A DNA stretch of 27,738 nt, taken from positions 1 through 27,738 of the forward strand of contig CAZRNU010000029.1 of assembly GCA_964601515.1 (NCBI GenBank), given 5' to 3'. Origin of the DNA: PWND01 sp964601515. Lineage in GTDB: Bacteria > Bacteroidota > Bacteroidia > Bacteroidales > UBA7960. The notes below the pieces were generated by a model, which made no database searches, was not told the DNA's origin, and worked only from the letters and a program-made list of their open reading frames with translations. The translations under genes were made by a program, and so were the position numbers. This document shows positions 15,207-22,458 of the stretch, in pieces. Numbering within the stretch: position 1 is the stretch's first letter; each line of letters opens with the position of its first letter.

Positions 15207-17228
15207 TCAATCTTTTGGCTCTATTATAAACACCACAGTTTCAATATGCACAGAGCCTAATGGTAAATTGGATGTTTGAGCTCCACGGGTTGAAACATCT
15301 CCGGTTCCCTCAGCTTTATATGTTTCTGCAAAAAGCCTTTGAAATGGATTTGATTCCGGTCCTCTGTGTGTAGGACTATCTCCCCTTGTTTGAACCACCT
15401 GTCCCAACTCCATTGGCCTGTCGGATGCTATAACCTTAAAAACTTCAATTCCATATGGAGGAAACAATTCAATTAGTGAAATTTCCCTGCTGTCTCTTGC
15501 TTTAAGTCTGTATTCCTGGGGCACACGTCCTCGCTCTGGCACAAGCATGTTTATCTTGTCGTCTGGTTGAATATCCAAAATGGAGAAATAAATATCCTGC
15601 CTGCCCATATTTGTTACCCTAATCTTGAAAAAATCACCTTCTTTGAAAACAATGTTTCCCGATTCATCCAGCCTTTCGGCAAGGGGTATTTCTCCTACTT
15701 CGATAGTTCTTCTGCCGGCTCGTTGTACTTCAATAGGAATTATTTCTACTGTAACTCTGAGCTTTGGGTCATCAATTTCAAGGTTTCTGATATATTTCGT
15801 TATAGAATAATCAATGATTCTTTCCACAACTTCATCTGCAATTTTTTCAATATCATCTGTGTCTGCTGGCTTTGACCATAATTCCTGATCGGAAATTGTG
15901 CTAAGCATTAAGTTCGCACCCCTTGTAAATTCATTGCTTTCTTCGAAAATAAGGTCGTAATCACTATCGGAAATAGTAATGCGGGGATTGTTTTTAATGC
16001 GTTTTATTATTGCGGATGCAAGTGCAGCGTTTTCAATATCTTTTTTTACTGCAATTGCCAGATTTCCAAAGTTTTGCTCCGTAACAAATATCCATGAAGA
16101 TTTTGCCAGCTCTTCAGATAGTGGCTCATCAAGCAATACGTCGGCATTGATTAGTTCGGAATGGACCACTGTTCCTACTCTTTTTGGAGTTACGCCATCT
16201 GCAAATCTCTCATCAATATCAAAGAATCCTACTTTAGTGCCAACATTTAAGCCATGAAGCATTCCTTTATTTATTGCAACGTTTTTATCATCGAACCATT
16301 GAATTACTGTGGCATAATCCGGAGCTCCCAAGATTCTGCCTCCCAGAATCTGTTGGTCAAGTGTTCCTTCTGCTTGTGGAACCTGCCTTGGGGCAATGCT
16401 TGCCATTTCAATTTTAATACGGTCAAATAGTCCCTGGTATGTGTTAGATGGACTGGTAGAAGCAAATTCTTTGCTGAAAGCATACGTTAAAGAACCTACA
16501 AAAGTATTGTCGGGTTGTTTATATTCATAATTTAACTGATGTGATGCAGCTCCATAAAAGCAAGCCATTGGAGCCAGATCTTCTCTTTCAAAATATAAAC
16601 CAAACTTATTTGATTGTTCACCTTGTTGTTCTGGTTTATATGCGGGTTCCTGAAATGCTTCTCCGGTACCGCGAACTTTTGCCTCTCCTCTTGTCGATGT
16701 CCCGGAATGGCAAGCGTCTATAACAACCAAAATATTTCCTGAAGGGCCGGCATTTTTCCTTAACTTTTCCAGATATTCTCCAAGAAGATCATCTCTGAAA
16801 TGATTTTCCCCCTCATAAACTCCGGGAGTAAACCTCAAGTGTGCATCAATTGGAATTAAAGCTTCATCATATCCGTCTATCTCATCTCCATTATCATCTT
16901 GAATTTGTTGCCCGTGTCCGGAAAAATGAAAATAAACTACATCTCCTTTCTTTGTCTTCTTTATTAAATCCTCAAATGCTTTTTTCATTGTTGATTTATC
17001 AGCATCCATCACTACTTCAATATCTATGTCTTTAAATCCCTGACTAATAAGAGCTTCTTTTATAATTGGGACATCATTAGCAGAAGAAATGGGCGACCAT
17101 CTTGTTGTCTGAAAGTCATAATTGCCATTAGCAATTATTAATGCTCTTTTCTGCTGAGAAAAGGCATTACTATATGATAACAGCATCGCAAAAACAAGAA
17201 GTAAGAGTTTGGATTTATGATTTTTCAT
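15207..17228 (-). CDS. Secreted caspase family protease (metacaspase-like) with DUF4384-like tail
   Basis: 673 residues. A signal peptide (MKNHKSKLLLLVFAMLLSY..., ending near FSQQ) is followed directly by a caspase domain. KRALIIANGNYD (28-38) is the first strand; His105 is in HFSGHGQQ with the following DEIDGYDEALIP loop, and Cys173 is in VVIDACHSG. The p10-like part (ACFYGAASHQLNYEY) ends near residue 260. A central region of unknown type follows. Residues about 505-600 resemble DUF4384 (VFKEGDFFKIRVTN, then LVPERGRVP), a beta domain often found beside bacterial caspases. TRG occurs at 179-181, in the p20-p10 linker, and at 614-616 and 647-649 in the tail. Metacaspases cut after Arg or Lys, so these may be self-processing sites. 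It is probably the last gene of an operon with the HtrA-like gene (103-base gap). Confidence 0.92.
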   Translation of the reverse strand: MKNHKSKLLLLVFAMLLSYSNAFSQQKRALIIANGNYDFQTTRWSPISSANDVPIIKEALISQGFKDIDIEVVMDADKSTMKKAFEDLIKKTKKGDVVYFHFSGHGQQIQDDNGDEIDGYDEALIPIDAHLRFTPGVYEGENHFRDDLLGEYLEKLRKNAGPSGNILVVIDACHSGTSTRGEAKVRGTGEAFQEPAYKPEQQGEQSNKFGLYFEREDLAPMACFYGAASHQLNYEYKQPDNTFVGSLTYAFSKEFASTSPSNTYQGLFDRIKIEMASIAPRQVPQAEGTLDQQILGGRILGAPDYATVIQWFDDKNVAINKGMLHGLNVGTKVGFFDIDERFADGVTPKRVGTVVHSELINADVLLDEPLSEELAKSSWIFVTEQNFGNLAIAVKKDIENAALASAIIKRIKNNPRITISDSDYDLIFEESNEFTRGANLMLSTISDQELWSKPADTDDIEKIADEVVERIIDYSITKYIRNLEIDDPKLRVTVEIIPIEVQRAGRRTIEVGEIPLAERLDESGNIVFKEGDFFKIRVTNMGRQDIYFSILDIQPDDKINMLVPERGRVPQEYRLKARDSREISLIELFPPYGIEVFKVIASDRPMELGQVVQTRGDSPTHRGPESNPFQRLFAETYKAEGTGDVSTRGAQTSNLPLGSVHIETVVFIIEPKD

Positions 17229-17331
17229 TTTTATACAGTTTTAATTTAATAGTCCGAAGTTCTTGGTCATTAATCAATATCTAATTTATATCGATTTTCC
17301 GCTTTTCCCTATTTCCTTATTTCCCTAATAC

Positions 17332-18792
17332 CTAATACCAAAGTAATAGTTTCTTTGCATTATTGCTGTTGGCAAAATCTACTCTTAGTTTTTCGGGGCT
17401 GGCCTTTGGATTGCTGCTGCTTACAACGAATATATCGTAAAAGCCATAAAGACCATTAAGTCTGAATGCTGCTCCTAAGTCACTAAGATTATTAATACGC
17501 CATAGCGACCTAAAGTTATCTTCGCTTACTCCCACAGAGATTACTACATAGTTTTGTTTTGTTGTTATTCCACTGCTTGTGCTTCCCGGCTTTTTGTTTA
17601 CCGCAACGCTATGCTCAATAACAGACAAAACAACCTGATTATCTTGCATGTTTAAACTTATTCTGCTTTCCGATTCTACAACATGACGGGCAATTTGTTC
17701 ATGTCGTTGTGCGTTAAGCTCAGAAGTTTTTATTTGTACGTTTTGCGTTGTGCCTGCCTTAGAAATAGTTAAAGTAACATTTTGATCGGGTTTCATCTTT
17801 TCAAATTCACCCAAAGCTTCTTCTAAAGATTTAACATCTACTCCATTAATTTTTATAATACTGTAACCAATCTTATCTGATAATGCAGAAAATGCAGGAG
17901 ATGCTCTTAAAACTGCACTAATTACCGGGTACTCATCTTGAAGTTTCCATGATGGAGACAATGTGTAATTGTCGTATTGTGTAGTATATGTTTGAGAAAG
18001 TTCAATTCCAATATAAGCCCTTTTTACTCTTCCGTTATTGTTAATAATATCATCAATTAGTCTGTTGCTCAATATTGCTTCAAGAGCAAAATTTATCTGT
18101 GGTTGCCATAGTGGAGAGCTGCTTGTCTCTGCAAATGCGATTTGCGAATTAATCCCAACTAATTCTCCTTTGGTGTCAACCAATGGTCCGCCGCTATTAC
18201 CCCATATAACTGTTGCTGTAGTTTGCAAAAATCCAAATTTCCCTGTGGCTCCGCCTCTTACTCTGTTTTTTGCACTAATTATTCCATCAGATACTGTGTA
18301 TGGATATTCTCCAAGAGGGTTTCCGATAGCATAAACGGGTTCACCTACGCGTGGTTCTGTTAGGCGAATTTTTAATGTTGAAATTTCTTTTCCCGGAGGA
18401 TCAATAAACTCTAAAACAGCTATATCATAGAAAGTATCTCCGCCAACAACACGGGCTTCATATTTACTTCTATTAATAGTGTAAACGTAGATACTACCTC
18501 TTTCAGAAGAAGCTTGCTCAATAACGTGAGCATTTGTAATCACATATTTCTTCTTGTTTTTTTCAATAATAAAACCTGAGCCTGAACTCTCAGCACTGCC
18601 TAAGTCAAGAATTTTCTCATAGGCCTCATCGGCGGCACCCCTGTAGCCTAAAATTTGTCTTGTAGCCTCAGTTTTATTAACAGCCACTGTAACTACCGAT
18701 GATAAAACTCTTTCAAGCATATCCGGTGTAGCTTGCCCCATAGCAATTGTTATTGACAAAACAGCTATTGAGAAAAAAGCAAATCTTTTCAT
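17332..18792 (-). CDS. HtrA-like trypsin-family serine protease with PDZ domain
   Basis: 486 residues with a signal peptide (MKRFAFFSIAVLSITIA, then MGQA), so it is periplasmic or surface-located. The S1C protease domain (about 65-245) has the full triad: His89 in VITNAHV, Asp123 in FYDIAVLEF and Ser200 in WGNSGGPLVD. The AIGNPLGE and VSDGIISA loops of HtrA proteases are present. A single PDZ domain follows (about 257-355; the SIIKINGVDVKSLEEA segment is typical). Residues 360-486 form an extra C-terminal region that I do not recognise. Before the protease domain there is an insert with GYRGAADEAYEK (49-60). DegP/HtrA relatives do protein quality control, but an HtrA beside a caspase and a TPR gene in one operon suggests a dedicated role, for example activating or being activated by the caspase. 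Confidence 0.9.
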   Translation of the reverse strand: MKRFAFFSIAVLSITIAMGQATPDMLERVLSSVVTVAVNKTEATRQILGYRGAADEAYEKILDLGSAESSGSGFIIEKNKKKYVITNAHVIEQASSERGSIYVYTINRSKYEARVVGGDTFYDIAVLEFIDPPGKEISTLKIRLTEPRVGEPVYAIGNPLGEYPYTVSDGIISAKNRVRGGATGKFGFLQTTATVIWGNSGGPLVDTKGELVGINSQIAFAETSSSPLWQPQINFALEAILSNRLIDDIINNNGRVKRAYIGIELSQTYTTQYDNYTLSPSWKLQDEYPVISAVLRASPAFSALSDKIGYSIIKINGVDVKSLEEALGEFEKMKPDQNVTLTISKAGTTQNVQIKTSELNAQRHEQIARHVVESESRISLNMQDNQVVLSVIEHSVAVNKKPGSTSSGITTKQNYVVISVGVSEDNFRSLWRINNLSDLGAAFRLNGLYGFYDIFVVSSSNPKASPEKLRVDFANSNNAKKLLLWY

Positions 18793-18816
18793 TTCTTTAT
18801 GTTTTTAATGATTTAT

Positions 18817-19353
18817 TTAATATAATTCATTACAATAAGCTTCAATTAGACTTGGAGCCATAAAATGCTCTAACTCCAATGCTTTGTTAAAATCTTTGCA
18901 AGCATCTATCAGCCTGCCTATTTCACTGTATGCGTAACCTCTGTTTATGTACGCGATAGCGTAATTATTATCCAATTCAATTGCCTTGTTATAATCAACA
19001 ATAGCATCATTGTACAATCCAAGTATTGCTTTGTTTATTCCTCTGTTGTTATAAAAAACAGGTTTTTCTTCAATCAGAATTGCATTTGAATAATCTTCAA
19101 TTGCTTCTTGAGTTAGTCCAAGATTATCTTTGGCCAATCCTCTTCTAAAAAATGCATCTGCGTATTGTGGGTTTTTCTCAAGCGCTGTATCGAAGCAAGT
19201 AATTGCAAGCTCGTATTGTTTCACTCTCATCAACCCCATTCCTTTATTAAAAAGTTCTTCGGCCGATAAGTGATTCAAATCGTCACTCGACTGAGAATAA
19301 ACAGATGACAATAATTGGGTGCAAATAATTATTATGGTATATGTAAGTTTCAT
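18817..19353 (-). CDS. Small secreted TPR protein
   Basis: 178 residues. A signal peptide (MKLTYTIIIICTQLLSSVYS) is followed by about four tetratricopeptide repeats from residue 30 to the end. Visible repeat motifs are KQYELAITCFDTALEKNPQY, a degenerate GLTQEAIEDYSNAI, GLYNDAIVDYNKAIELDNNY and GRLIDACKDFNKALELE. TPR proteins hold other proteins together, so a scaffold or adaptor role for the neighbouring proteases is the simplest idea. It lies 24 bases before the HtrA-like gene, almost certainly in the same transcript, and 75 bases after the small-protein gene, with a stem-loop between. No catalytic motif is seen. Confidence 0.85.
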   Translation of the reverse strand: MKLTYTIIIICTQLLSSVYSQSSDDLNHLSAEELFNKGMGLMRVKQYELAITCFDTALEKNPQYADAFFRRGLAKDNLGLTQEAIEDYSNAILIEEKPVFYNNRGINKAILGLYNDAIVDYNKAIELDNNYAIAYINRGYAYSEIGRLIDACKDFNKALELEHFMAPSLIEAYCNELY

Positions 19354-19368
19354 TATTCATTGTAATCC

Positions 19369-19415
19369 ATTAATTGAAAAATGGGGAAGTTTAACTTCCC
19401 CATCTTTCAATTAAT
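19369..19415 (-). terminator. Long stem-loop between the small-protein and TPR genes
   Basis: A 10-bp inner stem (ATGGGGAAGT at 19381-19390 with ACTTCCCCAT at 19394-19403, loop TTA) sits inside a 10-bp outer stem (ATTAATTGAA at 19369 with TTCAATTAAT at 19406), with only a 2-nt internal loop on each side. On the minus strand the inner stem is followed by TTTTTC, so it can act as a terminator. I expect partial read-through, giving more small-protein mRNA than mRNA for the protease genes behind it. Confidence 0.75.
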
Positions 19416-19428
19416 ATTATTCAAAAAA

Positions 19429-19857
19429 CTACCTTTCGATTTTTAATGTCCATTCACCATAACAATCACGTTTGATAGGACCCCAAGTTAATCTGCTGCC
19501 ATCATCAAATTCTGCAACTGCATAAGCTGTAGTTTCTCCTGCTCCAACGGTAACAGCTCCGTCACCCCATGGGCTAACATAGCCTTGGTAACTGCCATCT
19601 ACATAACATTTGAGGTAAAGGTTTGTCCAATTGTCAAAAATAACTTTGCAATAAGAACCACGAGTAGGCTCACCACCTTTGTATTCAGGTTGAAGTAGGC
19701 CTTCTGCACTATTAGCTGAGTTTAGAACTTCGTTTTTAATGATGTTTGGATCATCACCACTGCGAGATTTTGTTCCTGTTAATGACGTTACGGATTGTGC
19801 ACTTGCTGAGATTACAAATAATAATGCTACAGCAACTAGTAATAGTTTTTGTTTCAT
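19429..19857 (-). CDS. Small secreted protein of unknown function, first gene of the protease operon
   Basis: 142 residues; family not recognised. A clear signal peptide (MKQKLLLVAVALLFVISASA, then QS) is followed by a polar, probably disordered stretch (21-66) and a compact beta-rich domain (67-142) rich in aromatic residues and Gly (NWTNLYLKCYVDGSYQGY, then DDGSRLTWGPIKRDCYGEW). Cysteines at 70, 84 and 132 could form one disulphide. PTRG at 64-67 lies at the border of the two parts and matches TRG motifs in the caspase at the end of the same operon. It might be a proprotein cut by that protease, an inhibitor or a ligand; this is inference. It is the head gene, followed by an attenuating stem-loop. 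The 236 bases upstream are very AT-rich and show no clear promoter. Confidence 0.75.
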   Translation of the reverse strand: MKQKLLLVAVALLFVISASAQSVTSLTGTKSRSGDDPNIIKNEVLNSANSAEGLLQPEYKGGEPTRGSYCKVIFDNWTNLYLKCYVDGSYQGYVSPWGDGAVTVGAGETTAYAVAEFDDGSRLTWGPIKRDCYGEWTLKIER

Positions 19858-20093
19858 AAAGAATGATTTTTTTGTTAATGAATTATTATGTAAAAAAGTG
19901 CTTTAAAGTTAATAACATATATTATCAAACGTTAAAATCAGGTTGATTTTTTAAAAAAAAAATTGCTTATCGAAAAATATTTTGTTGTGTATTTTATAAT
20001 ATGCAGTAATTCAGAGTGTTAAAAAAGAAGAGTTTTGTTTGTAGAAAAGAATATTTTAACAATTATCCAAGTTATGTTTTATTGAATTTTGCA

Positions 20094-20795
20094 TCAATTG
20101 TTTTTATAAAAGTACTCCGCCACTTCATAATATGAAAATCGATTTGGTAACCGCATTCCGTATGGATAAGTTTTTGTTTCTGAAATTGTTTTCAGATGCT
20201 CATAAGTTGAGTTAAGTCCGGCATTATATGCTGAAGACATAATCATCAATTTGTTGTGTGGGTACTTTTCTAAAAATGGAGAATACTTTATTTCTGCAAG
20301 CTTTATGAAGCAACAAAGATATTTAAGCTGCCAGGATTGTTCCATTAGCCTGTTCAGGCGCTCTCTTCTTATTTGGTGTTGAGAATAAAATTCAGGATAC
20401 TCTGCAATTTCTCTAAATTCTATTAGTAGCAATGTTTCATGCATAAGTTCTTCTTCCAGCATTTCCACAAAAGAAGGCTTCATTTGAAACCTGCCAATTG
20501 AAAAATCTGATGCAGTTTTTCCTCCCATTACATAAGCAACTTCCAATACAGAAGTTTCTGCAAAATCACGAAAACGACTGTAGCGAACTATCTCCGGAAA
20601 AACAATTGACATCGCAAGCTTACTGTCAATCCTATATTCTGAAAATATTTTTGTCAGATTGTTCTTGTTTTTGTTAAGGTAGTCAACCGCTTCCTGATAA
20701 GAATCGCCAAAAAAATCCTCCGGACTGATATAATCAGTTTTAAATGATTGTAATAATATCAAAATCACTATCAGTATGGAGGATTTTTTCAGCAT
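20094..20795 (-). CDS. Putative lytic transglycosylase (lysozyme-like fold)
   Basis: 233 residues with a hydrophobic N-terminus (MLKKSSILIVILILLQSF) that is a signal peptide or anchor. The remainder has features of soluble lytic transglycosylases: a candidate catalytic Glu68 in MSIVFPEIVRYS, then SIGRFQMKPSF (99-109), resembling the S.G.FQ.. motif, and MSSAYNAGLN (186-195), matching the AYNAG signature. Such enzymes cleave peptidoglycan between MurNAc and GlcNAc in the periplasm. A long charged helical insert separates the second and third motifs, which is unusual. It begins 9 bases after the lipoprotein gene stop, so the two are co-transcribed. The enzyme class is an inference from three short motifs. 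Confidence 0.65.
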   Translation of the reverse strand: MLKKSSILIVILILLQSFKTDYISPEDFFGDSYQEAVDYLNKNKNNLTKIFSEYRIDSKLAMSIVFPEIVRYSRFRDFAETSVLEVAYVMGGKTASDFSIGRFQMKPSFVEMLEEELMHETLLLIEFREIAEYPEFYSQHQIRRERLNRLMEQSWQLKYLCCFIKLAEIKYSPFLEKYPHNKLMIMSSAYNAGLNSTYEHLKTISETKTYPYGMRLPNRFSYYEVAEYFYKNN

Positions 20796-20804
20796 GGTAA
20801 TTAT

Positions 20805-22262
20805 TTAAAATCCTAGAAATTCTCTTAAAGAAACGGCGTCTGTTACTTTATACTTTTCAAATGTAAAATCAATTTCAGGATCATTTGTGTTTCTAAGCTC
20901 ATCTATATCCAATTCTTTAAACTTATCCGCAGGAAAGAACCCAATTTCATTGTCAGAAAGCATTAGTAAAATTCTATGCCCTGATTCAGGATTTATTCTA
21001 AGGTCCTTTAATTCTTCAGGTGTGAATTTCATATAGCCGCTGTTATCTCCAAATATAAGAACTACATCATTAGTGTTTTTAATGGTATTATCCACAATAA
21101 TTTTTGGTATAACTCTAAACCAATTGTCCATTCTTAACAAAGCATCAAAATTAAATGTTCCAAGCTGATTCAATGAAAATGCTCTATAGGTTTCTGCCAT
21201 TGCGTCTACTTTTGCTTGCTCTGCAATTAATTCTTCCATAGCTTTATCGTAGTCTTCTTTCCATTTTTCAGGAGATAATTTAAGAAGATTTTTTAATGGG
21301 ATAACTGGTTCTACAACTTTTGTAAAAGAACGCTTGTCGCTATGTGTAAAGGTGATACTAATTTCATTGTTCTCTAAGTATTTGAAACTAAGGTTGGTTA
21401 TGTAATACTGTCTGTTTTTTGAATTATATGACCAATCAGGATAAAAATCTTTTAACCAGCCGGGAAAAGCTTTTCCGTCTTTATCTTTCCAAAGCAATTC
21501 AGCAGGATGATAATATGCTCTCTGAAATCTTACATCACCTGCAAGCTTGTAGTCAAGCATTCTAACATTATAAGCTTCAAGTTTTTTTCTTACATTTTTA
21601 TCTTCGCTGTGATTATAAATTTTGTCTCGATCGTTATTAAAGAAAATATCAAGAAAACCGTAATAGCTAAAAACGAAGTATTCATCACCCATGTATAGTT
21701 TGGGTGCTTTGCTTTCAAGCTCAAGTCTTGCCTGAACTTTTTCTGAATTTATTGCAGTTTCAGGAAGATCTACCCATCGCCATTCGCCACTTTCTTCATC
21801 CATAATGAAAAAGCTGTAATGATCTCCCGGGTACTTAGAACCGAATCTTATATCAATACTTTTATCGTCCGCCAATTTAAGCTCTTCACCATTTTGATAT
21901 GCATAAATTTGAAACATTCCCGCTGTTTGAAAATGTCTTTGCTCTCCCATTGAGTTAAAATCCATGGTAATTCCGGCAAGAAAGATATCCAACCCATCGT
22001 GAAATTCCCTGTAATGCAATTCATATTCCCCGTCAATCGGTTTGCCGTCTTTAGATTTCATTGCGCCGGCAGGAATAAATATCATCGTTTCACTTTCAAG
22101 AATAAGTAATGTGTCTTTTAATGGATTGATGTTAAAAACTGTCATTTGTTTTTCCAGTCCCGGAAGAGGAGGAGTAGGAGTCCAGAATTTCTCTTTTGAG
22201 CATGATGCAAAGAATGAGGCAATAATTATAACTACTGCCACAAGTTTTATGTGGTTCTTCAT
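20805..22262 (-). CDS. Lipoprotein of unknown function
   Basis: 485 residues. The N-terminus is a lipoprotein signal (KLVAVVIIIASFFASC, lipidation at Cys21). Residues 55-130 contain a motif set I know from uncharacterised Bacteroidota proteins: MIFIPAGAMKSKDGKPIDGE, then a Y.E.HDGLDIFLAGITM segment and FQTAGMFQIYAYQNGEEL. This arrangement resembles ZU5-like beta domains, but the relation is uncertain. The C-terminal half has a helical stretch (WKEDYDKAMEELIAEQAKVDAM) and a mixed end. It is the first gene of a two-gene unit with the putative lytic transglycosylase, so a cell-envelope role is likely. No enzyme motif seen and no promoter recognised upstream. Confidence 0.8.
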   Translation of the reverse strand: MKNHIKLVAVVIIIASFFASCSKEKFWTPTPPLPGLEKQMTVFNINPLKDTLLILESETMIFIPAGAMKSKDGKPIDGEYELHYREFHDGLDIFLAGITMDFNSMGEQRHFQTAGMFQIYAYQNGEELKLADDKSIDIRFGSKYPGDHYSFFIMDEESGEWRWVDLPETAINSEKVQARLELESKAPKLYMGDEYFVFSYYGFLDIFFNNDRDKIYNHSEDKNVRKKLEAYNVRMLDYKLAGDVRFQRAYYHPAELLWKDKDGKAFPGWLKDFYPDWSYNSKNRQYYITNLSFKYLENNEISITFTHSDKRSFTKVVEPVIPLKNLLKLSPEKWKEDYDKAMEELIAEQAKVDAMAETYRAFSLNQLGTFNFDALLRMDNWFRVIPKIIVDNTIKNTNDVVLIFGDNSGYMKFTPEELKDLRINPESGHRILLMLSDNEIGFFPADKFKELDIDELRNTNDPEIDFTFEKYKVTDAVSLREFLGF

Positions 22263-22376
22263 AGCAAATAGATTTTTTGTGAATAATTAATTGGATATTA
22301 ATTGAATAACAATAATCATTACTAAATTATTGTTTAAAATCTAATTCGCAACAAAAAAATTCTTTAACTCACCCCT

Positions 22377-22402
22377 TAAACACGGAACTTTCTGCGTGTT
22401 TA
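22377..22402. other. Small hairpin between the sppA terminator and the lipoprotein promoter region
   Basis: TAAACACG at 22377-22384 pairs with CGTGTTTA at 22395-22402 over a 10-nt loop. It has no T run on either side, so it is not an obvious terminator. Role unknown. Confidence 0.4.
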
Positions 22403-22419
22403 CGAATTTAATTTAAATA

Positions 22420-22449
22420 AAAAGAGGAGTATTTTACTACTCCTCTTTT
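22420..22449 (-). terminator. Intrinsic terminator of sppA
   Basis: AAAAGAGGAGTA at 22420-22431 pairs with TACTCCTCTTTT at 22438-22449, a 12-bp stem with a 6-nt loop. On the minus strand the stem ends in a T-rich run (TTTTTATTT), 10 bases after the sppA stop codon. Confidence 0.85.
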
Positions 22450-22458
22450 CCCATTTTA

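Noticed and set aside
19858..20093. Promoter at CAAACGTTA (about 19926) for the small-protein operon
   Set aside because: The spacing inside the -7 box is wrong by one base and no -33 element is found.
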